Shown: positions 48,445 to 60,638 of the stretch, piece by piece | Layout of the letters: the number at the start of each line of letters is the position of its first letter | Numbering within the stretch: position 1 is the first letter of the stretch | Assembly: GCA_025093555.1 (NCBI GenBank) | Contig: JAIWNF010000041.1 | Location: 450,532 to 514,531, forward strand | Length of the DNA stretch: 64,000 nucleotides | Reading direction: 5' to 3' | Origin: Circinella umbellata | Taxonomy: Eukaryota; Mucoromycota; Mucoromycetes; Mucorales; Lichtheimiaceae | Notes under the pieces: model-generated | Database searches by the model: none | What the model saw: the letters and a program-made list of their open reading frames with translations, nothing else | What the model was told of the DNA's origin: nothing | Program-made: the position numbers and the translations under genes

Positions 48445-51401
48445 TTACAGAATTGCATGCTGTCCATACAAAAGAGATCGAATTTTATAATAATCGGGGG
48501 ATAATATTCCTTCTACTAATAATTGTCCAGTACCAGTCTACGAATGAAATAAATATATAAGTTAATTAATTAGTATTTGTCCATTTTTTCATTCATTAAG
48601 TTCTTTTTTTTTTTACCTTTCGAACAGCTACACAATCATTACAGACAAGTACACCTTCTCCTTTGAATTCAGCAGATATGCCTTCTTGTTGTAATACTTT
48701 TTTAAATTCACTTAATCGAATATCACCCACAAATACTGATGGCGCTTTAATTGTTTGTTCATCCGTAGTATCCACATCCAGAGATGGGGTGGTTGAATCT
48801 GTAGGGAAATGAATTCGTCCTGATACTCGTGCAAGTTCATAATCATCCAGCTTATAAAAATTATGATATAAAACAAAAAATAATTAGTTTGCTTTTCCGA
48901 AATCCACACGAGTTTACAGTATTTCAAAACAGCCTCTTTACAGGTACTCTCAGCTTGCCTTTGTAATAAAGTTCATTATAAAAAAGTTACCTTTGAGAAT
49001 TGTAGAGAGCTAACCATTGCATCCGTAAGTCGAACTCTATAAATATTCGTTGCTGCGCTGACGTTTAAAACTTGACTAATGGAAGGTGTTAAAACTTCTT
49101 TTGTAAAATGATCCATATTACGACATGCTTGTGCTAAATCTTCTGTTGGTTTTTCAGCTCCGTGAATTACGATCTAATACATAATACATCCATTGAGTAC
49201 CAAAAAAAAACAAATCTTTTTTACTCTCTCCTCCAATCATCCACACAAGAAACATAAATTATACCAATTTTCTTGGAGCAATTTGTGGTAAAATGGTCTT
49301 CATCGAACGACCATCTGATAAACCTTCTAAATCGACATATCTTAATTGGCACTGAATTTCCACATCTTGTTCTGTTGTTATATATTTCATTGGTTTTTCA
49401 TCTTTTCCAGGTAATAATGGTTCTACCGCATCGATCACCATATCATCTTCTTTAGCAAAATTAGCTCCTTCCGTATTTTCCTCTCCTTTTTCCATTTGTA
49501 ATCGATCCAAATCAGATGCCTTCATATAATGTTCTATTTGAATAGATTCACCATAGTCATCTATCCTTTTCCGTCGTTCCAAATAAGGAAACATACGATA
49601 ACTTTGTGCTTGTTTGAAGAAACCACCTGATCGTCCAGCATCTTTAACATATAAATCAAATTGATCACCCAATAAATCCTCCATGGTATCATCCGCTTCA
49701 TCCATATCTGATTCATCTGATAATTCATCCTCTTCCATAATCGATTTACTACGAGCAATGATGGCTGCTTGTGCTGCATCTCGCTCGGCCTGTTCTCGTT
49801 GCCGTTCTTCATATTCAGCCAATTCTTCTCCTTCCAATGGTACACGTTTGTATACAGTCATGTGCATTGATTCGTTATAGTCAATAGCTGGCTTAATAAC
49901 GCGTTTATCATCACTCGTAGTTGTTGCTTGTGTACGTTTATCCCAGGCATCATATAATTGTCGAGCTAATGAACCTGGTGCAGATCGATCGGTTAATATA
50001 AGGGTATTATGTGTTACAGGTCGTTCTTCACCCATCCATCGTAAAAACAAATCTCTTGCAAATCCGGTCTCCAAACTGTTGTTGCTAGCAATGACCACTT
50101 TGGGACCGGTATAAACATCAATATCTTCTAATTTGTGACAAAGACGAAGATATTTGAAATCAAACGGATTTTCCCGCGTTTGTGAGAAATGTTGTGTTAA
50201 GTCATCACCCATCCATTCAAGCATAATTTTGGCAAAGTGCGCAGTATGATAACTGGTATTGGTAAGCATGATCAATGGGTAGGTCAATTGATTTTGTGAC
50301 CAATGCTTGTCGAGTAAATAAGCGAGTTCTAAAACGCGTGCCGAAGAATCAGTTGGTAATAAGACTGAACCACCACTGCGTAAAGTGGTCATCATGGTAT
50401 CAAACATGGCTGCATTTCGATCTTTTCGAGGTGGATGTACAAATGATGCATTCAAAGCGTCTGTAATCATTAATGAAGGTCTTGTTAACGCATCTAATAC
50501 GTTTCCATTTGAATGTAATACTGTTCCATCCAGATGACTAAAAAGAAAGCAAATGAAATCAACGCGTCAATAAAAGTAAAATTAAAAAAATCCCTCGTGT
50601 TGTTGTTGTTGTTGATGATTATGATAATTAAAATATGTATGATGGATGATAACAAAAACCTTTCTTTTCGATGATTGAAATCCACAGCATAAACAATTTC
50701 ATCTGTATCTTGTTTGATCTTCCAAATAGTACCACCAATTGTATGTGCTGCTGCATAAGCTGTAATTGTTATTCCTTGACACTTACCTGTACATTAAATT
50801 ATTAGTATATCTCAAATGTATATTTTCCTGTTTGGTCAACCAATAACAATAATAATAGTTTTACCAGGTAATGCATAAGGTTGTGAATATCGTAAAGAAG
50901 TTATTTTATCAAAGGCTTCATCAACATGTTCCAAAGTAAACGTATCGAATTCCATTTCATTTGTTTTCGACTGATGTAAATCATATAAACACATCTTGCC
51001 CATATTGACTACAGGTACTGTTGAATAGACAGGACACTTTAGACCCAAATGACTTTTCGCATAAGGTAGTGCTCCGAGATGGTTTAAATCACAATGAGAA
51101 ATTAAAACGGCATCAATCTGCTTTGCTACTCTATATATATGTTATTATATGAATATTTTTTTTTTGTTATTTATTTAGTTGATTTATATTTAATTTATAA
51201 ATGGGGTTTTGAAAAGCAAAAATTATAAAAAAAAAGAGTGCTCTATATATACTTTTTAAGATTCGTTAGATCTTGAACGTCAAACTTATCTGTCCAACCA
51301 CAATCTAATAATATTTTGACTTCGTCAATTTCAAGTAGATAACATAATGGATCTTCACTCTTGGCTCCTGAAAGAGGTGTGAATTTAATATAACTAGTCA
51401 T
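48445..51401 (-). CDS. CFT2: Cleavage and polyadenylation factor subunit CFT2/CPSF2
   Basis: Multi-exon minus-strand gene with ATG at 51399-51401 and stop at 48445-48447. The product starts [20 protein letters not shown] with [14 protein letters not shown], then [30 protein letters not shown] and [11 protein letters not shown] β-CASP region follows ([36 protein letters not shown]). The C-terminus is [13 protein letters not shown] and LLYGQHAIL. This matches CPSF100/Cft2, the metallo-β-lactamase-fold partner of the CPSF73 endonuclease in pre-mRNA 3' processing. The canonical HxHxDH zinc motif is degenerate here (SHCDLNH), as expected for the catalytically inactive subunit. An acidic, Met/Asp-rich insert ([16 protein letters not shown]) lies mid-protein. 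It is divergent from COA4. Confidence 0.93.
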
Positions 51402-51581
51402 TTAAAAACCTAATTAACAACAGCAACTTTGACCACCAGTTATTTTTTTTGGGTGTTGCGAGGTTAACCAAAAAAAAAAAAATTCAGTCTCGCATTATAC
51501 TTTTTTAGTTTCTAAGGCTCTCCTTAACTCAGCTTTGGTGAAACTCTCTTTCTTTCTACATAAACGACATATACAGCGAAA
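51402..51581. promoter_or_regulatory. Shared divergent promoter region of CFT2 and COA4
   Basis: Only 180 bp separate the two start codons, on opposite strands, so both promoters must lie here. The interval includes an A/T tract at about 51465-51482. No specific factor site is claimed. Confidence 0.6.
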
Positions 51582-51812
51582 ATGTCAAACATGGAAGAAG
51601 AAGAAGATCCTTATAATGCACGCATTGAACGTACAGGATGTGCACAAGAAAATGAAGATTTACAAATATGTTTTTATGATAAGAAAGATTGGCGTTTATG
51701 TCAAGAAGAAATGAAACGATTTCGACAATGTTTTCAAGCAAACTCTAAAAACGCTGGAAGTCAAGAGTTGAAAACTTCTGAACAAGAACAATACAAACAA
51801 AGTGACAAATAA
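51582..51812 (+). CDS. COA4: Cytochrome c oxidase assembly factor 4-like, twin CX9C protein
   Basis: Intronless 76-codon gene. Cysteines at 20 and 30 and at 40 and 50 form two CX9C motifs, with the context IERTGC and KKDWRLC typical of COA4 (CHCHD8/Cmc3). Such proteins enter the mitochondrial intermembrane space through Mia40 oxidative folding and assist cytochrome c oxidase assembly. The tail is hydrophilic. Another small twin CX9C protein (for example a CMC-type) is possible but fits less well. The start used is the first ATG of the frame; a second Met at residue 4 is also possible. Confidence 0.8.
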   Translation: MSNMEEEEDPYNARIERTGCAQENEDLQICFYDKKDWRLCQEEMKRFRQCFQANSKNAGSQELKTSEQEQYKQSDK

Positions 51813-51889
51813 ACTATGGTTTCAAAAAAAATAAATAAAGATAATTATTGATGATTTGAAAATATTCTTTTATTTATTTGTTTTTGTAG

Positions 51890-52309
51890 TCGATATCACA
51901 TATATGTTCATTACTGCCTGGTTTATTTGCTTTGATAAAATAGTCAGAGACAACTAATTGAACTCGTTTAGGAACGCAAAATTGAAGCTGTACAAAAAAA
52001 AGTATTCTTACTGAAATGTTCAAGAAGGTTTTCACTTGACTTAACGCTCTTGAATAATCACAAAAAGATCAATAAAGTGATTTAATATATATCATCCAGA
52101 AAAGAATACGTGGTTCTTTATTTTTATATGTATATTAAGTGGGGTGATTAGATTGTCTTTTATTATATATTATTGTTTTCTAACTGTTTTCTTGGATCTA
52201 TCACATTCTGCAAAATATTATTTAAGTGTTGCGTTGCATGATTACATTCTTCTAGCTGACCTGGCATCATAGTTGATAAAGCACGATTCAACATGTCTAC
52301 TGAGAATGT
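51890..52309. other. Intergenic stretch, possible 3' flank of a decayed transposon
   Basis: No gene supported. It may include the 3' untranslated region or terminal repeat of the adjacent FAR1/MULE-like pseudogene, but I could not find a matching inverted repeat beyond 54540. Confidence 0.4.
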
Positions 52310-54535
52310 TATTTTTCATATAATACTTTTTTCTAAGCTTTTGTAAACGAATTTCTTGGATTTTTCATTATCATCTTCATTAACAGGTCTAACAGGTTGT
52401 ATTAGACGAAAGATACCAACACGATGAAGAGGAATTTCCCGGACGCGATTACAAAGGAAAATATGTTTACATAATATACGATTAAAATAAAAGTCAGGAT
52501 AGGTACACGAATGCAAAATGCCTTCTCGAACAGCAATTTCATAATAGATATTTTCTTGCTTGACACGAATCTATATATAGAATAGACTATTCAATAACCA
52601 TTAAAATATGAAATATTTGGTGTACCACTTTGTTTTCTTACGTTTTACGTATTTATAACTAAGATGTTGTCCGCTGCAATATCATCATCAAGTTCGTAAG
52701 CTGTCTTATACCATTTTTTTTCTTCTTTCGTCAAGCTCACATATTCGAATGCATGAAAACTAGGAGTATAAATTGTCTATACGCACAATCATCAACTTAA
52801 GTAAGAATCCAGACAATATAATCAGTTCTATATTTCCTTGTTCTTCTGAGGTAGGGGTTTTTTTAATGATTATGACACGATTCAATGAGATTATTTGTAT
52901 GGAAATGAACACCCTACTATGATTGAAAGATTAAATAAAATTTATAATTATTGTTTGTTTTAATAGTGTTACATTCCTCTTGCCACGCCTTACTCCACCT
53001 TTCTCTCTTAGGATGAGAATAATCAAGCATGTATGTATAAAACAATATATCTTCAACAAGGTAACACTGTCTGAATCTGTTCCACTTTACATCAAATTCT
53101 TCCGGATTCTTTACATACATCAATGAACTTAAATAAACATGAGTTTTTTACGTAAAGTTTTAGATTCTGCAGTACTAATTGAGCTTGTGATCTATCAATG
53201 ATCTGTTAGAGAAAATGTATATGTATACAATCAAAAATTATCTAAGTTAGTAACATACCTGTTTAACGTTTTTTTCCCATGCTCATCTAATATGCCAATG
53301 ACAAACGAGAACTTGGACTTTGGTATCAAACGTAGACAAGATAGCATCCATTTCAGTTACACTACAATCGATCATGATACGTTTAGAATAAAAACTAGAT
53401 TCAAACTTAATCCACGAGAGTCAATGACTCATAGTAAATGAAGAATCTGAATTCATAATAAAGAAAGCAACAGAACAATCTTTGTTTGTTACATCACTCC
53501 TAGTAACGAGTGAAAACAAATAACAATTACCACGGTCAGACAAAAAAGATACACATGTTTTATGTGTAGAATCAAAGTTAATAATATCCTCTTGTTTCAA
53601 TAGTATCTGTGTAAAAGAATATTAGTACAAGAATATAAATTAAAGACAATATACATATTCATACATTTTTCTGCCATGGAGCGACCCACACAGCCATAAA
53701 TAATTCTTTCTTGGATCCATTAGCGTTTTCGTCAGCTTTAGATGAATTAATAATCCAAAGAAGATATCATACCTTTTTCTTTAAGGATACCAATTCTTGC
53801 TTGAGTACTTTGTTTGTCTAATCGATGTTTTCTTGAAATATTATTTAAACGTTGTTGGATTTGATTCAAATTATCACGGCGTTGTACATGGAGAGCTGCT
53901 GGTATTTTCAAACCATTTGGATCTACATTTATTTCATTTTCAAACTGATCAATCAGCAAGTTTGATATCGCACCATAGATGACCACACATTTACGCATGC
54001 CAGTTCTACACACCTCATCCATTTCTTCGTTCGAGAACTGTAATAAGCCTTTCATTCCTCTCCAATCTTTCTTTTCTTCAACATGTTTTTCAATCCAATT
54101 CTTGACATCGAATGGAAGTCTTGATTCTTTAATATCCTGTTCACTGAAAGAATATGTTACTTCAATGACACGTCAACAACATACCTAATAACTTTAATCT
54201 TCGCAGTACAACCAGTGTGTTTTGATAATTTTTTTTTGGAATTTTTTGGTTGCTAGGAGGATAGAAGACAATTCATGACTATGATCACATACATACAAAA
54301 GAAATCAATCAATTTTTTTTCTGGGACCAGGAGTGTCATTTGTGAATGAAGTTGAAGAAGCTGCAGTTGAGTTTGTGCTTTTTTTCTTGTTCCAAGTCGC
54401 ATGGCAAGGTTCTTCAGTAAACCATTTATTAAAATTATATTCATTTTGAAAAGTTAACTCCATGGGGGAACTAGCCCAGTCAACAGGAGGTCGTTTGCGT
54501 ACAATATAAAGTGTGTCGTTAGTTTGGTTGCTCAT
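52310..54535 (-). pseudogene. FAR1/MULE-type transposase, decayed
   Basis: The start ATG is at 54533-54535. The N-terminal part has KHTGCTAKIKVI, as in FAR1/WRKY-GCM1-like DNA-binding domains, followed by a helical region (SNEEMDEVCRTGMRKC, 54035-53988). A DDE core is recognisable on the minus strand at about 53600-53270: NFDSTHKTC, then a stop in SFTMSH*LSW, IMIDCSVTEMDAI, then CHWHIR followed by another stop. After this come WNRFRQCYLVEDILFYTY and a SWIM-like end (HSCTYPDFYFNR, ILCKHIFL) in which the second Cys is Tyr. At least two in-frame stops and a frame slip near 53765 show it is dead. MULE transposases cut and paste DNA; FAR1-like ones are also domesticated as regulators. Confidence 0.7.
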
Positions 54536-54780
54536 GATAAATATAGATAATGAGGAATAAAAAAATAATGAATAGGATTGCGAATCTACCCATAAAGATG
54601 GGGAAGAAGCGCTATCTGTTATTTGCCCTCGGGCGAAACGCGTCTGAAATAAAAAATTTGTCGACGTCATTAGCGTGGACAATTAGGAGCGTCGCCTAGG
54701 AACCTATTTGAGCTAAAGGTCGCTAAGGGGTATTTGGCTTTGCTTCACTACCAAATTTAATATTTTTTTTTCTTCACACT

Positions 54781-56128
54781 ATGAATATAACTAGAGGCCA
54801 AGCAGCTTGTATGTTCTTCCAACAAGAACACAACGAAACAAACGAAATAGAACTTCTACAAAAAATTGACAGTATTGATGTTGATCTTTGTTATGAAAAA
54901 GATCCTGCAGAACCAATATCACAATATATTCCAAAAATATACGGTAATCCGTTTCGTTACCATCGATATATAACAACTACTTCGGAACAAGTGCGGCCAC
55001 CCCAAGAATCATCGAATGATGCACAAATCATTGTGACAACAAATGAAAAAAGACTTGGTAGCTAAAGGAATTCTTTTAATAAAAATTTGTCTAGCGTATT
55101 ACAACTTTCTAATCGACTGTCTTATATAGGTTCAATATCACAGGTTGTTCATTATTTAAACGAGGTATTTTTATCGTACAATCCGTATAACGATGAAGTG
55201 TATGAGTACCGGGAATGTACACTTGACATGATAATAGAAGTGGCACGTCGACATACAACTATCTTTGATGATAAGAATCTGATAGGATTTAGCAAATGGT
55301 GCTCGGCTAAGAATATCCATTTCATGAGCGTCAATCAGAAGCGCAAAGGGGATGATTTCTCACGTAGTCGATCACTTTACGTGTTAAAAGAGAAGTTTAT
55401 GGGTAAGCTTTGCTTAGTTTTCATAAGAAATATATTTGAACTAATATTATATATCAGCAAATATTGTTGAAAAGGTGGCGACGACATTACAGCAGTATCA
55501 AACATCTATTAAAATTATGAAAAGAGAAGAGTACGAAATAATTGGATATTGTAGAAAGTCACCGGGGAATGAATCAGTTGAAAACAGACAACGATTGTTA
55601 AAACACATGGTTGGTCGGCTTCAAGAACGCTCTTTGGTCGATAAAGTATTTGTTTCCCTCAGTTGCAAATCCAACCAACCGATTAGCGAGCGGGATAGCA
55701 ACTTAAAGAAGAAGGATCTGAACTTTTTAAACAAATTCACAGACGGATCGATGCAAGGTAAATTGAACTGGTCGACATATAGTTTGTGTTTTAAGTGCTA
55801 ACAAAACCTTAATAGATCTTCTCTCGTATTTACCCAATACGAATAATGTATGTTTGGTAGTGGTGGATTATGCAGGACTATCAACCAATATACAAGACCT
55901 ACATAACTTCATTAGGTAAAAAAGAAATTAATAAAACTTATTTTGATCAACTTGTCCTGACAATTACTGAACATTCGTTATAGACAAAATAAAAATTTGA
56001 AAAGGATCATTGTTGATCATCTACCTCACGAAAATGATGTTAAAGTTTTCGAACGAGAAACTTTATTAGACGTCAAAGAATTGGAGGTTTTCCATTGCAG
56101 AAAAGGAAATTACCGGCGATCAATATAG
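54781..56128 (+). CDS. Serine-recombinase-like protein of an apparent multicopy family
   Basis: Exon chain on the plus strand. The first frame is 54781-55065. The next, from about 55095, contains LSNRLSYIGSISQVVHYL and SRSRSLYVLKEKFM. Then GTAAGC...CAG at about 55399-55454 joins in phase to ANIVEKVATTLQQYQ and YEIIGYCRKSPGNES. Two more GT-AG introns follow, and the end is NYRRSI at 56128. The segment GYCRKS...ENRQRLL, then 90 residues on CLVVVDYAGLSTNIQDLHNF, parallels the serine recombinase N-terminal domain (YxRxS catalytic Ser; a DRLxRs-like strand). The Arg pair of that strand is not conserved, so activity is doubtful. I see no clean splice between the first two frames (a 37-nt GT...TAG interval is out of phase), so the 5' part may be frameshifted. 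Confidence 0.5.
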
Positions 56129-56728
56129 TCGGTATTTTAATAGGTTGACTTCAAGGAAGGTAAGATTTTTATTTAAATGCTAATGGAGAGAGAAAGAAAG
56201 ATGTGGGGTGATATCATGGCAAATCAGATATGTAGGTATCTGGATAGCATTGATGCACATGAAAATTAGTCATGTTAGTCGTACATCCCGTTGTTTCTCA
56301 CTTATCACAGGTAAAATGTTTTTTTTAAGTTTCTTAAAAGATCTTTTTAATCTATGGTTGGGGTGTAGGTAGATAGAACAAGGTAGAAATAAAGTGGATA
56401 TATAATTAAAGATAAAGTAAGTAATGAAAGATACATAGAAGGAAGGCGAGTCTTGTGGGGATTAATGTAGATTTATTTCAGCCTTTTATATATGACTTTA
56501 TGATCTCCCCTTATACATAGTTTCTGTCCTTTTATTCCCTATCAAGATAATAAATAAATACATTTCTATGAGAGCGATTTAATATACGATTGTTATGAAT
56601 AGTGTTTTTGCGTACCATGTTTTGGTTATTATGACAGTTAATTTTTATTATTTGTCGGTGATATATGTTTATACTGGGCAAAACTTTTGAATTTTACGCA
56701 GCACTCTTTATACACACCTCTTTCGCCT

Positions 56729-56958
56729 ATGAGTCTAAAAAAGCGTCCTCGCACACGACCAAAATCTCACACATCCAACGCGAACAAGTCTTCTAATGAC
56801 AATCGCCCCAAAACAACAATACCGTTTATTGAAAGTATTCGTCGCTCTATTTTTTCTCCAGGGGCATCAGACTCAACACACCAAAACCATATTCGCACCA
56901 CTGAATATTTTCGTTCCATTAATCCAAGTCTATTTTTTGAAACCACCATTGTCACCAC
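56729..56958 (+). CDS. Reading frame interrupted by hAT terminus, hypothetical
   Basis: A Ser/Thr/Arg-rich frame starting MSLKKRPRTRPKSHTSNANK and continuing through FIESIRRSIFSPGASDSTHQ to LFFETTIVTT. At 56959 it enters TAGGGATCC, the probable left end of a hAT element. The composition looks like real protein, possibly the N-terminus of a gene or of an older transposon. The rest is not visible after the hAT, and no family is recognised. Confidence 0.35.
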
Positions 56959-57080
56959 TAGGGATCCTCACGGTTCGATTCCGTTCGGTTCCTTAAGAGA
57001 ACCGAATCGAACCGACCTTTAGTAAGAACCGAACCGAACCGAACCGAGAAGAACCGAGAAGAACCGAGAAGAACCGAGGA
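56959..57080. repeat. Probable hAT left end with subterminal ACCGA repeats
   Basis: It begins TAGGGATCCTCACGG, which resembles the TAGGGATGAAAACGG end of Ac-type hAT elements. The next 100 bases are dense in GGTTCG/CGAACC units, including a near-perfect palindrome at 56970-57013 and tandem GAAGAACCGA copies at 57045-57070. Subterminal repeats of this kind bind hAT transposases. A matching right end was not found downstream. Confidence 0.6.
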
Positions 57081-57359
57081 ACCGACAGTAATTTAATGGT
57101 ATTTTTTTTGTGAAAAAAAACAGATATCTCAAAATATAAACACAATAAGTCTTTAAATGTAGCCAACAAGTACAATAAAAAAAAGAAAAGTCATTTTTTA
57201 ACTGAATTCCGTTTATTATCAAAAAAAGCTGAATACTTTTTCTAAATAGTGAATAGAGGTGATGATCTTAAGTTAAGTGTTGTATGTGGTTCTATTGAAG
57301 CGAAAATAGTAATAGCAACTATTGAATATTCTATTAAACGTTGTCATACTGATTGGGAG

Positions 57360-57690
57360 TTAGAAAATTGCTGTTGTTACATCCATAAAGTAATCAGCAA
57401 AAAGAAATAAATGAATGACAGCCGTGTTAAATGGAAGAAAGAAACATATTATTGGTAATTCAGAAAAATAAATATCCATAAAAAACAGCCATTGTGTTAT
57501 TGTTGTTACATCTGTAAAAAAACTTTCTTTAGATATATTCAAGGTCGTAGTAATGAAAGGTAGAAAATAGTGTTGTTGGTCCAATAAAAGTAATTGCCTT
57601 TTGCCTAAAAGAAAATAATGGCCGTGTTAATTGAAAGGGAAGAAATATAGTTGTTACATCTGTAAAAGTAAAAAAAGAAATAAGAAAAAA
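57360..57690. repeat. Diverged direct repeats in hAT 5' region
   Basis: The phrase GTTGTTACATC(T/C)(G/A)TAAA recurs at about 57373, 57504 and 57654, each followed by an A-rich stretch. A shorter phrase, GCCGTGTTAA, occurs at 57421 and 57624. Spacing is 130-150 bp, consistent with old tandem duplications. Confidence 0.5.
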
Positions 57691-58312
57691 AAATAGCTGC
57701 TACTTGCAGGGTTATCCATTTTGGATTTCCGTTCCAGCTTGGCAAAAAAACTATTTCAGGAAATATCTTTTGTGCTTATTATGCTAGAAAGATCAGTTTC
57801 CCATTGATGAAAAGAGCTTCCAGTCAATAATTATTTTAGGCAATATGCACTAGTAGTTAGCATTATCAAGATAGTTTTTTTTTTTGGAAGGTATAGTGTC
57901 ATTGTTAAATTTGACTTCCTTTTTGGAGATTTCTTATGATTATTCTTAAATAATTTCCTTTTTAGACACTCCTTCCGACTATTTATAATTATCCTCAATA
58001 CTTCTTGCGCTTTGTAATAATTATTGCTTGGCTATTACATCATAGTCATCATTGTCAAAATTAATGCTAATCATAATTATCATTATTATTATTATCATTA
58101 TTACCATTACATATTATATTCCGCAGTAGTTTTAGCAAGCATATAAATACCCATCATAATCATTAGATAAAAAAAACATTTTACGTTATCCTTTATTATT
58201 TTTCTTCGTTATTCTATTTTATTTGGCTACGGTGTTATCTCCCTCCCCAGATATATTTCAACGAAAGTTAATTTTTTTTTACTTACAACTACCTTCAATT
58301 TACTTTTCAGCG

Positions 58313-60638
58313 ATGCCATTCCAAACCGGTTCTTCATCCAGAAATCCTCTTGGTGCTCTTCACGATGAGGTAAAATAAGCATTGATTATACAAAAGTATC
58401 GAGCTATAAAATCACAAAGAACATTTGTAACCATATTGTCCTTCTTATCCTTTTGTTATATTGCTTTCCATTAGTTCAACCCAACGCCATATTCAACTCT
58501 CCCATTGTTTCATCTCCAACCCCAAGTTTTTCCCGTCAAGCTTCTGCCATGTCTATCGATCGTGATCAATCAAGTACTATTGATGATAATGACACTGAGT
58601 CTGTTTTGAGTGTCATATCTGGATCCCAACACGATTCATCCATCAAGGAAACTAGCTTTATATTTAAATATGGATACAGCCAATGTTGTACTGATGATAA
58701 AGGTGCCCCTCGAATTAAATGCTTGGTGGGTACTTGTAACCGCTCTTTTGCTTCGAAGGATTCATCTACTTCTGGTTTAGTCAAGCATTTGCATAACAAG
58801 CATCAAATAACAGCAGATAATGGCCCACATACAGGTGCTAAGCGTTCTGGAGGTCTGATGGATTTGTTCGTCCAAGCAAAACGTCCCTGAGTTTTTACAG
58901 CTGATGATTTTATAAAGACATTTATCAAATTCATTGTTAAAACCAAACTTCCTTTTACAATGGCCGAGAATGACGATTTACAAGAGCTCTTGAACATTGC
59001 GCAATCAGCAACAGCAATGGAAATGATAAAACTTCCAAGTACAGACACCATTACAAGAAAGGTAAAATATTAGTTCTCCCCACCCCTTTTTTTGTTTTGT
59101 CATTATATTTAACAAACTAACACATTATATTTTATTTTACCTTCAGACCAAAGAAGAGTATGACTTTTACAAAAAAAAAAACTGCGCAACTTGCTAGATT
59201 CCCTTCCTGTAATTTCTTGTACACTTGATGGTTGGACTAGTCCATATAATGATGCTTTCCTCGCGGTCACCGGTCATTGGATATCAACTTCTACTTGGAC
59301 GATGCAAGAAGTAATTCTCGGTTTCCAGCCATTGAATGGTCCTCATTCGGCAGAGAATTTGGCAGCAGCATTCTTGGAAATTATCAACGATTTCAACCTA
59401 GGTCCCAAGTTATTCACAATTACGACTGACAACGCATCCAACATGAAAAGAATGGCCCTGGAAGTAAAAAAATATGCTGAAGAAAAAGGATGGTAGGTTA
59501 AACATTATACAATATATCAAAATATATCAACATGACACTAATATAAATATACCAATCTATAGGCCGTTTCGTACAAGAAGCCATCATATACCGTGTCTTG
59601 GACATGTGTTAAATTTAGCCGTTCAAGATATTTTGAAGTAGGGTATGAATGAATCATATGTCGAGTAAGAAAATAACGACGATTCAGAAAGAGCAAACGA
59701 GCACGATCGTTTTGGGGACAATGGCGAACGACAAGTGATGAGCTCACTTATTAAGCTTCGAAAAGGCATAACAAAAATATGGTATGATAAACACTATTTT
59801 TTTTTTGCAAAAAAGTTGTTATTATCAGAAAATACTCATAAACATCCAATATCACAATAAATATAGGTCCTCACCACAACGTACAGAGAGATTTATGCGC
59901 GCACAAGAAATACATTGTGCAACAAAACTCAAGCTGTCACTCGATGTACCAACACGCTGGAACTCCACCTACCAAATGTTGACACGAACATCCTTGTTAC
60001 AAGTCCCATATAATAGTGTGTGTTCTACAAATACCGAATTGCACGAGTTCCAGCTGAGTGATCTTGAATAGACCCGCATTTCCCAGGTCAAGTCCATGCT
60101 CCTCAAGTTCTGGGAGACAACCATTGAGTTATCAGCAAGTCAAAGCCACGCGACAATCAATACCGCCATCGTTCACTATAATTTGATAATGGATTCCTTA
60201 GAAGATGTCGAAAGTAGTAATTATCCAGCCGAACTCAAAAGAGCAGCAAGACGTGAATTACAAAAGCTGCAAAGATATTATTGTAAGGTTGATAATACAC
60301 ATATATATGCAGTTGCAATGGCCCTTGATCCACATATGAAGTTTACTTGGTGGCGTACCAGTGGTTGGGAAGAGGAATACCAGAACATGAGCCAAAGGAT
60401 GGTTAGGGATGCTTGGGCAGATTTCCCCAAATCTGTAACAATGGAGTCTGAAGCGAACGAAGAATTGCGACGGTTATACAGTTTGTATAATACAAGCGGT
60501 GAACATGACGAACTTGACGATTATCTTCAAGAACGATTGCGTGTGCCAATGCTCCGAAAGAAAGGTCAAAAGGCACCGGAATTTTTATACTGGGAGGCTC
60601 AGTCACAGTGGCCTATATTGTACTTTTTTCAGAAATAG
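58313..60638 (+). pseudogene. hAT (Ac-like) transposase, decayed
   Basis: Possible first exon MPFQTGSSSRNPLGALHDE at 58313. A BED-type zinc finger follows (CLVGTCNRSF, then LVKHLHNKH), and the frame meets a TGA at 58888. Homology continues past it in the same frame (FTADDFIKTFIKFIVK), through an intron, to a slip in the A run at about 59170. The catalytic blocks are SCTLDGWTSPYNDAFLAVTG and TTDNASNMKRMALE, then HHIPCLGHVLNLAVQDILK with a TAG after it, KLSLDVPTRWNSTYQML, another TAG at 60069, and a C-terminal region ending YFFQK at 60638. At least four stops and one frameshift make it inactive. The usual hAT dimerisation C-terminus looks truncated. Length and motif order are otherwise those of Ac-family elements. 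Confidence 0.85.

Noticed and set aside
56972..56984. GGTTCGATTCC resembles a tRNA B box
   Set aside because: It lies within a dense run of GGTTCG/CGAACC repeats at a transposon end, and no A box or cloverleaf partner is present.
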